Below are positions 51,926 to 60,148 of a stretch of 64,000 nt of DNA, piece after piece. The notes beneath the pieces were generated by a model that was not told the DNA's origin, made no database searches, and was given only the letters and a program-made list of their open reading frames with translations. Position 1 is the first letter of the stretch. Each line of letters begins with the position of its first letter. Source of the stretch: Pseudoduganella violacea (lineage in GTDB: Bacteria > Pseudomonadota > Gammaproteobacteria > Burkholderiales > Burkholderiaceae_D); assembly GCF_014191875.1 (NCBI RefSeq), contig NZ_JACHXD010000013.1, positions 102,715 to 166,714 of the forward strand, given 5' to 3'. The translations under genes were made by a program, and so were the position numbers.

Positions 51926-53758
51926 CTACATCTTCTCAGGAACTGCAATGCCTAACAGGTATAAACCGCGTTCCAGCACTCGCCGCGCCAGTGTGCTGAT
52001 CGCCAGCCGCGAGGCGCACCGCTCCGCGCTTTCGGCGGCCAATACCGGGCAATCGAGGTAAAAGCGGCTGAAGGTCTGGGCCAGATTGAACACATAGTCG
52101 GCAATCTCGTTCGGCGCCAGATTCGTCGCCGCCGACGCCACTACTTCGGGGAAGCGCGCGCATTCGAACACCAGCGCGCGTTCGGCTTCGGCCGCGACCT
52201 CGATCGGTCCCGGCTGCAACTGCTGCGCGGCGGCGCGCGCCAGGATGGAGCCGATGCGCACGCAGGCATATTGCACATACGGCCCGGTCTTGCCTTCGAA
52301 GGACACCATGCGCTCCGGATCGAAAATGTAGCCGGAGATGCGGTAGCTCGACAGGTCGGCGAACTTGACGGCGGCGATGCCGACCAGACGCGCCAGCGTC
52401 TCCGCCTGCACCGCCTGGTCCACGCCAGCGCCCTGCTCCGCCGCGTCGGCGGCCAACGCGCCGAGCCGCTCGCGCGCCTTGTCGATGGCGCCGTTTAGCA
52501 GATCGGCCAATTGCGCCACGCCGCCCTGGCGCGTCTTGTATGGCTTGCCGTCGACGCCATTCACGGTGCCGAAGCCGGCATGCACCAGCTCCACGCCTGG
52601 CGCGTAACCGGCCCGCCGTGCGGCGCGGAACACTTGCTCGAAGTGCAGGGCCTGGCGCTGGTCGACCACGTAGATGATGCGCGCCGGCGCCACGTCGCTG
52701 TCGCGCACGCGGCTCAGGATCGTCGCCAGGTCCGTCGTGGCATACAGGGCGGCGCCATCCGACTTGGCCAGCAGCAGCGGCGGCATCGGGTGGGCGTCGT
52801 TCTCCTCGGCCACTTGCACCACCAGCGCGCCCTCGCTTTCAATGCCGATGCCACGCTCGCGCAGCTCGCTCAGCATGGGCGGGATCAGGGCTTGCACATC
52901 GCTTTCGCCCAGCAGCAGGTCAAAATGCACGTCGAGCGCGGCAAAGTCCTGCTGCTGCACCTGCAGGGAAATGGCGCGAATGGCCCGCCACAGCGCGATA
53001 TAGCCGGAGTGGCCGGCCTGCAGGGCCGCCGTCAACTCACGCGCCTCGGCCATCCGCGCCGGATCGTCCTTGCAGGCCGCCGCCGCCAACGGATACAGGC
53101 GCTGCAAGTCCTGCATGCCGAAGCCCAGGCTGGCCTCATCCAGGCTGGCGGCAGCCAATTCCGGCTGCGGCGCGAAGCAGGACAGCGATGGGAAATCGCG
53201 GCGGATCTGGGCGATCAGCATGCCCATCTGCAGTCCCCAGTCGCCCAGGTGCACGTCGGAGACGGTATCGTGGCCCTGGGCGCGCAGGATGCGGCGCAGG
53301 CTCTCGCCGATCACCAGCGAGCGCAGGTGGCCCACATGCAGCGGCTTGGCCACATTCGGTCCGCCGTAGTCGAGCATGATGCGCTGCCGCGTCTCCTGCA
53401 CGATGCCGCAGGCCGGGTCGTCCAGCTGGGCCTGGGCGTGGCGCGCCAGCAGCGCGGCCGACAGCTTCAGATTGACGAAGCCGGCGCCGGCCACTTCGAC
53501 TACATCGAAGCCGCCGCCGGCGCGCAGCTGTTCCGCCACCGCCGCCGCGATCTCGCGCGGCGGACGGCCCAAGCTTTTGGCGAGCGGCAAAGCGCCATTG
53601 CATTGCAGCTCGCCCCATTCGGGCCGGCTAGCCCGGGCCGCGCGCGCATGGCTGGTCGGCAGGCCGCAGGCGCGGAAGGCGTTTTCCAGCAATTGATTGA
53701 TTTCGCCGGCCAGCGTCAGGCCAACCGGGGACGCCGCTTGTTTCTGGTTTTCTTTCAT
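51926..53758 (-). CDS. argS: Arginyl-tRNA synthetase, atypical for the lineage
   Basis: 610 residues. An N-terminal Add-1-like domain (about 15-105) is followed by the class I catalytic core with LDYGGPNVAKPLHVGHLRSL (the HIGH-equivalent HVGH), HLGDWGLQMGMLIAQIRRDF and the MVSFEGKTGPYVQYACVRIG block in place of KMSK, and a DALR-type anticodon domain at the end. It attaches arginine to tRNA-Arg. The core reads GGPNVAKPLHVGH rather than the ANPTGPLHVGH I associate with Burkholderiales ArgS, so this may be a second, acquired copy. The ATG at 53758 was chosen because longer frames lack family residues; AGAGAAA precedes it. Confidence 0.92.
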   Translation of the reverse strand: MKENQKQAASPVGLTLAGEINQLLENAFRACGLPTSHARAARASRPEWGELQCNGALPLAKSLGRPPREIAAAVAEQLRAGGGFDVVEVAGAGFVNLKLSAALLARHAQAQLDDPACGIVQETRQRIMLDYGGPNVAKPLHVGHLRSLVIGESLRRILRAQGHDTVSDVHLGDWGLQMGMLIAQIRRDFPSLSCFAPQPELAAASLDEASLGFGMQDLQRLYPLAAAACKDDPARMAEARELTAALQAGHSGYIALWRAIRAISLQVQQQDFAALDVHFDLLLGESDVQALIPPMLSELRERGIGIESEGALVVQVAEENDAHPMPPLLLAKSDGAALYATTDLATILSRVRDSDVAPARIIYVVDQRQALHFEQVFRAARRAGYAPGVELVHAGFGTVNGVDGKPYKTRQGGVAQLADLLNGAIDKARERLGALAADAAEQGAGVDQAVQAETLARLVGIAAVKFADLSSYRISGYIFDPERMVSFEGKTGPYVQYACVRIGSILARAAAQQLQPGPIEVAAEAERALVFECARFPEVVASAATNLAPNEIADYVFNLAQTFSRFYLDCPVLAAESAERCASRLAISTLARRVLERGLYLLGIAVPEKM

Positions 53759-53821
53759 GATTTTCTCTGGGCATACGGTTGCGGAACCGCGCGCCCAAGC
53801 CGATGACGATGACGCGCTTCT

Positions 53822-53845
53822 ATTGTGTTTTCCATAATACACAAT
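53822..53845. promoter_or_regulatory. Palindromic operator-like site between argS and the DHFR-family gene
   Basis: ATTGTGT (53822-53828) and ACACAAT (53839-53845) form a perfect 7-base dyad with a 10-base spacer, 64-87 bases upstream of the argS start on the shared upstream side of two divergent genes. The binding protein is unknown. Confidence 0.45.
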
Positions 53846-53964
53846 GCCGGCCATATACTGTTCGGTTCAAGCCGTTTAGCGCTCCAAAAAAATCCGGGGC
53901 TGGTGTCGATCCGCTCCTGGCTGATCCGTCTATTCAAAGAGTCGTCAACAACCGGAGAAGGATC

Positions 53965-54525
53965 ATGAGGAAGATCATCGCGGCACTACAGGTCTCGCTC
54001 GATGGTTTCATTGAGGGAGTGGATGGGGAGCTGGATTGGATCGATACCTGGGACGACAGCTTCGGGCTGATGCCGCAAATCGATACCTGCATTCTCGGTG
54101 GCGGCATGTATCCCGGCTATGAGCAGTACTGGAGCGCGATTCTGGCCAACGAGGACAATGCGGCGGGAGCGGGGGAAGCCGAGTATGCGCGTTTCGCCGC
54201 GCGCACGCCGCATATCGTCTTGTCGAAAACTCTGGAGCGGGCGGCGTGGAGCAATACACGCATCGTGCGCGATATCGCCGACATCCACATGCTGAAACAA
54301 TTGCCGGGCAAGGACATGCATGCCGTCGGCGGCGCCTGCCTGGTGGCGAGCTTGATGAACCGGGATTTGGTCGATGAGCTGCGACTCGTCGTCCGCCCCG
54401 TCATTCTCGGCGCAGGCAAGGCGCTGTTCAGCGGCGTGCGCGAGCGGCATGCCCTGACGCTGCTCGACAGCCGGCCGGCGGGCGCCAACCTGGTCTGCCT
54501 GAGCTACGCGGTCGGGGCCAGTTAA
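53965..54525 (+). CDS. Dihydrofolate reductase / RibD C-terminal-like protein
   Basis: 186 residues. The start MRKIIAALQVSLDGFIEGVD is the family signature, followed by DTCILGGGMYPGYEQYWSAI and GKDMHAVGGACLVASLMNRD, where the NADPH-binding glycines sit. These proteins are reductases related to RibD and DHFR with mostly unassigned substrates. GGAGAAGGATC precedes the ATG. It is divergent from argS and converges on the SRAP gene with five bases between stops. Confidence 0.88.
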   Translation: MRKIIAALQVSLDGFIEGVDGELDWIDTWDDSFGLMPQIDTCILGGGMYPGYEQYWSAILANEDNAAGAGEAEYARFAARTPHIVLSKTLERAAWSNTRIVRDIADIHMLKQLPGKDMHAVGGACLVASLMNRDLVDELRLVVRPVILGAGKALFSGVRERHALTLLDSRPAGANLVCLSYAVGAS

Positions 54526-54530
54526 GCGCC

Positions 54531-55220
54531 TTAGAACAGCGAGCCTTGCGCCGGCGGCGCCGCTGGCGCGTCCATCTTCACGATGGTTTGCCGGGCCGCG
54601 GCGTAGGCGTGCAGCAGTTCGGCCGGATAAAGCTGCAGGAAGGCGCGCGCCATTTCTGGATTCTTGCAGCCCAGCCAATCATCGTAATCCTCGGGACGGA
54701 TGATGACGACCGAGCGCTTCTCATCGTCTGGACGGTGGAAGCGGCGCATCATGCCATGCTCATCGGCGTTGACGGTGAGCTGGGTGAAGGCGTGGCTTTT
54801 GCCGCCGTCCGCCTCGTCCCATGAGCGCCAGATGCCGGCTACCGCATAGGGCGACTTGTCGGCCATACCGATAGCCCAGCGTTCGTGCTTCTGCTGCTCC
54901 CAGTTCGGCTCGAAGATGGCCATGGCCGGCACCAGGCAGAGTTTCGATTCGGCCCAGGCGCGCTTGTAGGTCCACAGCTCGCCCACGGTTTCGCTGCGGG
55001 CGTTCATGGTGGTCATGCTGCGGCCAGGCGGCATATGACGCTTGGGGACGAAACCGTAGTTGCCCAGCAAGCCTTGGCGCTCGCCGCGCTCGTTATGGAT
55101 GATGAAGGGCGCCTGGTAATCCTGATAGATTTCCTCGCGCCAGTCCTCCCCTGCTTCGATCGGCGTGCGGAACCAGTCGAAGCAGACTTGGCGGGGGATG
55201 GTGATGTAGTTGACGCACAT
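54531..55220 (-). CDS. SOS-response-associated (SRAP/HMCES-like) protein
   Basis: 229 residues. The N-terminal methionine is followed by the catalytic C2 (MCVNYITIPRQ), which forms a covalent bond to abasic sites in single-stranded DNA once methionine is removed. Further family blocks are LVPAMAIFEPNWE, SPYAVAGIWRSW and LTVNADEHGMMRRFHRPDDE with the conserved His. The second residue context MCVNY differs from the common MCGRY. It protects abasic sites during replication. A 9-base gap separates it from the TPR gene upstream on the same strand. Confidence 0.9.
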   Translation of the reverse strand: MCVNYITIPRQVCFDWFRTPIEAGEDWREEIYQDYQAPFIIHNERGERQGLLGNYGFVPKRHMPPGRSMTTMNARSETVGELWTYKRAWAESKLCLVPAMAIFEPNWEQQKHERWAIGMADKSPYAVAGIWRSWDEADGGKSHAFTQLTVNADEHGMMRRFHRPDDEKRSVVIIRPEDYDDWLGCKNPEMARAFLQLYPAELLHAYAAARQTIVKMDAPAAPPAQGSLF

Positions 55221-55229
55221 GGCTAGGGC

Positions 55230-56138
55230 TTACTCGTCATCCTCGTCGCCTTCGGCGGACAAGGTGCACTCGATTTCGCTGATCGTGCCGCCGGTCCAGG
55301 CGGCACTAGCCTGCTGCACGGCTTCCAGCGACAGCGCGGCCACGCCGAAGCTGCGCTGCGGCTTCCATGTGCCGTCGTCTTCCGCGTCGTGGTCATGTTC
55401 CTCATGCGGCTCGCCCTCGCTGCACGCCTTGCACAAGGTGCGTATATTTTCACTCCAGTCCTCGGCATGCATATCCTCGCCGGACAGCAGCTGCAACAGC
55501 TCCGCCGCGCTTTCCTGGCTGGTGGCGTCTATCGTCAGACTGAAAGTGCTGAAGGCGGATTGCTCGAACAGCTCCAGCACATTGAAGACCGGGCATTTCT
55601 TGTCCCCGTTCATGCGGTAGCCGACTGCGGCGCCGTCGTGCAGGACGATATCGCCATGGCAATAGCCCGATTCCGGCAACGGAATGCTTTCGATGCGCGC
55701 GCGGACCGGATCGATGCGGCGCGCCCACACCACCTCCGCGCCTTCATCGGGATTCAGGCGCACGGGAGTCAGGCCCATATTCAATTCAATCGGCTCGTCC
55801 AGCTCGATGTCGAGCTGCAGGCCAACGCCGCTCCACATGCGGCGCGCGGTGCGCCAGTCGCGCAGGGCGGTGGCGGCAATGCCCAGGTTCCAGCGCGCGG
55901 CCTCGTCGCCGGGCGCTAGGTCATGGGCGGTCTTATTGAAAGCGAAGGACTTCTCCCAGTCGCCCGCATATTTGAGGATCAGGCCCGAGTTGTAGTGGCT
56001 TTCGGACTTTTCCGGATGCAGGGCGATGGCTTCGGCGTATTTATCAAGCGCCTCCTGGCACTTGCCCTCGCTATCGAGTTGCATTGCCTCCGCGTGCAAC
56101 TGCTGCGCGCGTTCTTTGTCCAAATCCGATGCTGCCAC
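55230..56138 (-). CDS. TPR protein with unrecognised C-terminal domain
   Basis: 302 residues. Residues 10-105 contain about three tetratricopeptide-like repeats (ALDKYAEAIALHPEKSESHY, then WEKSFAFNKTAHDLAPGDEA and WNLGIAATALRDWRTARRMW). The remaining 190 residues are mixed alpha/beta with an acidic stretch (HEEHDHDAEDDG) and do not match a family I know. No signal peptide is present. It probably mediates protein contacts in the cytosol and is transcribed together with the SRAP gene. Confidence 0.75.
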   Translation of the reverse strand: MAASDLDKERAQQLHAEAMQLDSEGKCQEALDKYAEAIALHPEKSESHYNSGLILKYAGDWEKSFAFNKTAHDLAPGDEAARWNLGIAATALRDWRTARRMWSGVGLQLDIELDEPIELNMGLTPVRLNPDEGAEVVWARRIDPVRARIESIPLPESGYCHGDIVLHDGAAVGYRMNGDKKCPVFNVLELFEQSAFSTFSLTIDATSQESAAELLQLLSGEDMHAEDWSENIRTLCKACSEGEPHEEHDHDAEDDGTWKPQRSFGVAALSLEAVQQASAAWTGGTISEIECTLSAEGDEDDE

Positions 56139-56203
56139 AACCCCTCCGTTAATCTTCTCAAGTGCGCTAGCATAAACCTGTTTTCCAACTTTGGCAGAAC
56201 GCC

Positions 56204-56761
56204 ATGCGGTTTTCCGTTCTTATCACGCTGTTTTTGGCTTGCATGCTGCCCGTCCATGCCGACGAGGTGGCGCTGGCACAGCCGCCCGCTGCCGCGCAAG
56301 CGGCCATCCTGCGCGCTATTGCGGAACTGCCGCCACAATCGCCGCAGCGGCGCCGTTACCGGTTGGCGCTGGCGTATGGCGCCCCCCTCTTCCCGGCGGA
56401 TGCGGATCTGTTGCCGCAGCCTGGCGAGCCAGCGAACGTGGGTATCGAGTCCTGGCTGCGTCTACCTGCGGCGCGGCGCGCCCACGATGTGCTGATCACG
56501 CCCGACGTGGACTACTTCTGGCATCAGGACGGCGTCGAATACACGACGCTGTTCATCGTGCATCTGGAACAGCGCGGGATGGGTAGTGCCTTGAGCGTTG
56601 CGCAAGCCCACCCCACGGCGCATTATGGCCGGAAGTTTCATCTGCTGGGCCGGACTGGTCCCGGTTACTATCATGAGATCCAGCCCATCGCGCCGTCAAG
56701 CCAGGCTGGCGCCGACCTGGAAGCCTTTCTTGCCGCGGCGCTTAGACCATCCCCGCCATAA
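56204..56761 (+). CDS. Secreted hypothetical protein
   Basis: 185 residues. A signal peptide (SVLITLFLACMLPVHADE) precedes a domain of unknown family with GIESWLRLPAARRAHDVLIT, DVDYFWHQDGVEYTTLFIVH and GRKFHLLGRTGPGYYHEIQP. It is likely periplasmic. I do not recognise the family. Its last 66 bases overlap the convergent PEP-CTERM gene, which is unusual for an ordinary neighbour pair. Confidence 0.7.
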   Translation: MRFSVLITLFLACMLPVHADEVALAQPPAAAQAAILRAIAELPPQSPQRRRYRLALAYGAPLFPADADLLPQPGEPANVGIESWLRLPAARRAHDVLITPDVDYFWHQDGVEYTTLFIVHLEQRGMGSALSVAQAHPTAHYGRKFHLLGRTGPGYYHEIQPIAPSSQAGADLEAFLAAALRPSPP

Positions 56762-57292
56762 CAGCATCAGCCCCGGCGCCAGCAGGGCCAGACTGCCTGG
56801 CACAGGCACAGCGCCCGGCACGATCTGCACCGTGAATGGGCTGAGCAGCTGATCGCTGGTTTGCAGGAAGACGCCGCCCGCCAGCGGATCGCCACTCCAC
56901 CATTCGCCGGACAGCGCGAAGTTGCCGCTCTCGCTCTGCCCCGGCAGTGCGGTATTGAACAGATGCAGGCCGTACAGCCCACGCACCAGCACATCATCAA
57001 AAGCCTGGGACGCGCTGATGCCCGGCGCCAGGATGGGGAAGTCGAAGTAGCTGGCATCCAGCGTTCCAAGGGAACTGGACGAAGCGCTCAGCAAAGTCGG
57101 CACGAACCAGTTGACGCTGTCCGTATTGCTCAGGCTATAGCCCCAACCCACCAGTTGCCCCGGCTGGCCGCTCACCATCCCGCTGGACGGCAAGGTGCCG
57201 AAGGTGAAGGTAAAGGGAAGCGCCGCAGCAAGGCCGGGCGACAGCAGGGCCGCCGCCAGTCCCAGCATGGCGCAGAATCGTTTCGCTTTCAT
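56696..57292 (-). CDS. PEP-CTERM sorting-domain protein
   Basis: 198 residues. A signal peptide (MLGLAAALLSPGLAAALPFT) is followed by a beta-rich, serine-rich body, and the C-terminus has PVPGSLALLAPGLMLLW then RGWSKRRGKK, matching the PEP-CTERM arrangement of a Pro-containing motif, a hydrophobic helix and a basic cluster. The motif is VPVPGS rather than VPEP, and eight residues follow the basic cluster. Such proteins are processed by exosortase and exported to the surface. It lies 13 bases after the Het-C/VWA gene, so both are likely co-transcribed. Confidence 0.85.
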   Translation of the reverse strand: MKAKRFCAMLGLAAALLSPGLAAALPFTFTFGTLPSSGMVSGQPGQLVGWGYSLSNTDSVNWFVPTLLSASSSSLGTLDASYFDFPILAPGISASQAFDDVLVRGLYGLHLFNTALPGQSESGNFALSGEWWSGDPLAGGVFLQTSDQLLSPFTVQIVPGAVPVPGSLALLAPGLMLLWRGWSKRRGKKGFQVGASLA

Positions 57293-57305
57293 GATGTTCT
57301 CCTAT

Positions 57306-60023
57306 TCAGGGAATCACAGCTTGCGCCTGCGAGAAGCTGTAGCTGCGGCCCTCGGTGTCGGACACAGTGCCGTTCTCGGTGATGCTGAAGCGCTGCAGGC
57401 CGGCCGGCGTATTGATTGTCAGGCGCACGGTGATAAAACTGCCGACATCGATATTCGGCGTTACAAAGGGCAGACTGGGCGAAAGCGCGGTATTGATGGT
57501 GGCGGTGCCGGTGCCCGCCAGCGTGCGCAGTTGCAGCGAGTTCAGGCTCATGGAACGGGCCGTGCCGACGCCGCTATTGGTCAGCCGCACATCGATGCTG
57601 GTCACGCCCGGCACCACTGCTTCCTGTCCGACGATGGTGGCGACGAAGTCCGGCCGTCCCGGCGTCTCCAGCGCGCCAGTCACAAAGCTGGTGAGCGAGG
57701 CGCTGTTGCGCAGCAGCGCATTGCTGGCGCTTTGTACGGTGGCGGTGACGGTATCGGCGCTGCCCGCGCTGGTGCCGGCGGGAGGCGTAAGCTGCACCAC
57801 CACATTGGCCGACTCGCCCGTGCCCAGCGTCACCGCGCCTGGGCTGACCGAGGTGATGAAGTGCAGGTCGTCGGCTGCCGCCAGCGTGAAGGTGTCGGAA
57901 GGACCGGCATTGCGTACCTGGTAAATGAAGCTGGTGCTGACGCCGGCGCGCAAATCCTGCGGCGCAGGCGCGGTGATCGACACGGTCTGCGGCGACAGCA
58001 TCAGGCTCACCACACGCTGGTAGGCATTGCCGCCGCTATCGGTGCCTGTCACATAGGCCAGGAAGGATTCGGCCGGAACGGTCATCGGGCCGAAGTACTT
58101 GCCGCTATCGGTTTCATCCTGGTTCAGCGGCAGGTCGGAGATGGCGGAAAAGTCCTTGCGCCGAAGCTTGAACTGGGCGGTGCTGGCGCCCGGCGTCAGC
58201 GCCGCCAGCGCATACAGCGACTGTCCCGGCAAGGGTTCGCCGTCGATCGCGAACAAGCCCTGGTGCGGCGGCTGTCCGGCAAAGCGCGCCAGGCGGAAGG
58301 AGGTGAAACTCAAGTCGCTGGTGCCGCTGACATTCACATAGGTCGGTCCGGTGGAATCCTGAACGCTCAGCTTCCACAGCCCGCGCGCCGGCGCCTTGAC
58401 GGAGATGATGACGCCGCCGGTCAGGGTCATATAGGTATCGGCCATGGCGGGCGTGACCACCGTGCCGTCGGGCCGCGTCAAGGTCACGCCGGGCGTGACG
58501 AAATTGGTGGCGCTGACAGATACCGTCAACTGGGTCATGCTGCTGTCCACCGGTAGATCGTAGGCGCGCGGCGTGGCAAAGGCATCGACAACCGACAGCA
58601 ACTGCACGGCATTGTTGCGGCCCACCAGGTCGGCCAGCTGCGTCACGCTTTCCGCTTCGCCGCCGGACAGGAAGAAGGCCTGGCCGCCGGTTTCCGTGGC
58701 GGCCTGCAGATAGCCCGGTTCCAGGGGCGAACAGCTGCCGAACAGGATGGCGTAGAGCTTGATTTCCTTGGCCTTGGCCAGACCGATCACCGCGCCCGCC
58801 AGTGCCGGATCTTTGGCCGAAGCATCGGTATACATGAACAGGCTGCCGCTGGGGTTGGACAGGGACAGGCCGTTATAGATGCCCGAGAAGGCCAGCTCCG
58901 GGCAATCGCCGCCGCCGCTGGCGAACAAACCTGCGATCGAGTTCTTGAACGAGGTGGCGTCGCTGGTGGAGACATTCGGTCCCGTAAACGGATCGTTGAA
59001 AGGGGCCAGCACATACTGCAGCGGCTCTTCATCCGTATCCAGGCGCGAGTTGACGATGGCCGTGGCCGAGGCGCGCACGCCGGCGATGATGCCGCCCATG
59101 CTGCCCGTGGTATCGATGGCGAAGGCCAGCGTGGGACCGGCGCCAAGCAAGGCCTTGAGCTGGGTGAAGGTGATGACGGCCTTGATGTCCTCCACGAATT
59201 GCTGCGTGCCGGCGATGGCGGCCGTGGCGGCGGCATTGTGGAAGGTGCTGTGCGGCGAGATGTCGCAGTAGCGCGTGTCCTTGTTGATGCCTTCGCGGAA
59301 GTAGCCGAGGATGTCGCTGGACGGCGAGCTTTTATCCAGCGGCCCGCCATGGCTGCATTTGAAGGCGCCCGGCTTGACGCGGTCCTCGCCGCCGTAATAG
59401 CCGCTGGTGAGCAGCGAGGTGGCGAGGTTGGAAGAGTTGGCGCAGGTCAGGCCGGTATTGGTGAAGCCCGAACAGGCGGTTACGCCCGGCCCGGCAAAGG
59501 CCAGGGGACCGGGGCGGCCCACGCCGGGATTGGCACCGGTGTTGCCCAGTTCGACCCAATTGCTATGCGAGTAGAAGTCCTGGATGGTGTGCAGGGCGCT
59601 GCCCAGGTTCTGGCGCGCGCCGGCCGTGTTCATCGGCGTCGCGTTGAGCGCGTCGATCACGTTTTGCTTGAGCGTGGCAAGGCGCAACTGGGCGCCTACG
59701 GCGTTTTCGCCGTCGAAGTGCTTGGCCGAGGTGACCTGGTCGTCATCGACCTTGGCATTGGCTTCGATGATTTCGTCCAACGCCTTCTGCATGGACTTGG
59801 TCAGCTTCGGCACGCCGAAGTAGGTCTTGTCCAGCGTCTCGATGCCGCGCTGGGTGATGTCCTGGTGGGTCAGGCTGCCCGAGGAAGTGGCCGTCACAAA
59901 ACACAGCAGGCCATTCTTGGGACAGAAAGCCTGGCCGGGCGGCGCGATGCTGAAGGTCAGCAACAGCACGAACAAGGCCGGCAGGCAGCGGGCGCAATGG
60001 CGCCATAGCTTAGCGTAGCGCAT
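57306..60023 (-). CDS. Exported Het-C / von Willebrand A (VWA7-like) domain protein
   Basis: 905 residues from the ATG at 60023 (AAAGGAC upstream). A signal peptide (LPALFVLLLTFSIAPPGQA) leads to a Het-C-like zinc-dependent phospholipase-type domain (about 50-270) with THQDITQRGIETL, SAKHFDGE and LHTIQDFYSHSNWVELGNTG, where histidines and aspartates could bind metal. A VWA domain follows (about 295-480, LAFAIDTTGSMGGIIAG). The C-terminal 420 residues look like several beta-sandwich (CARDB/NEW3-like) domains. This order recalls animal VWA7. It is probably secreted or surface-bound; any phospholipase activity is inferred only. Confidence 0.85.
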   Translation of the reverse strand: MRYAKLWRHCARCLPALFVLLLTFSIAPPGQAFCPKNGLLCFVTATSSGSLTHQDITQRGIETLDKTYFGVPKLTKSMQKALDEIIEANAKVDDDQVTSAKHFDGENAVGAQLRLATLKQNVIDALNATPMNTAGARQNLGSALHTIQDFYSHSNWVELGNTGANPGVGRPGPLAFAGPGVTACSGFTNTGLTCANSSNLATSLLTSGYYGGEDRVKPGAFKCSHGGPLDKSSPSSDILGYFREGINKDTRYCDISPHSTFHNAAATAAIAGTQQFVEDIKAVITFTQLKALLGAGPTLAFAIDTTGSMGGIIAGVRASATAIVNSRLDTDEEPLQYVLAPFNDPFTGPNVSTSDATSFKNSIAGLFASGGGDCPELAFSGIYNGLSLSNPSGSLFMYTDASAKDPALAGAVIGLAKAKEIKLYAILFGSCSPLEPGYLQAATETGGQAFFLSGGEAESVTQLADLVGRNNAVQLLSVVDAFATPRAYDLPVDSSMTQLTVSVSATNFVTPGVTLTRPDGTVVTPAMADTYMTLTGGVIISVKAPARGLWKLSVQDSTGPTYVNVSGTSDLSFTSFRLARFAGQPPHQGLFAIDGEPLPGQSLYALAALTPGASTAQFKLRRKDFSAISDLPLNQDETDSGKYFGPMTVPAESFLAYVTGTDSGGNAYQRVVSLMLSPQTVSITAPAPQDLRAGVSTSFIYQVRNAGPSDTFTLAAADDLHFITSVSPGAVTLGTGESANVVVQLTPPAGTSAGSADTVTATVQSASNALLRNSASLTSFVTGALETPGRPDFVATIVGQEAVVPGVTSIDVRLTNSGVGTARSMSLNSLQLRTLAGTGTATINTALSPSLPFVTPNIDVGSFITVRLTINTPAGLQRFSITENGTVSDTEGRSYSFSQAQAVIP

Positions 60024-60148
60024 GGCAAGTCCTTTACGAAAAATGCGAGGGATGAGTGATCCCCGCCGAAACGGGGATACCGCCATCGAGCATTTATCGT
60101 GCCGCGCTGGATGCCACTATGCGCCGCCGGGCCGGCGGTGCGCCGCTG

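Noticed and set aside
51742..51948. 68-codon minus-strand frame between argS and the LuxR-type gene
   Set aside because: It overlaps the argS end in another frame and has no ribosome-binding site; its hydrophobic run reflects the local AT-rich sequence.
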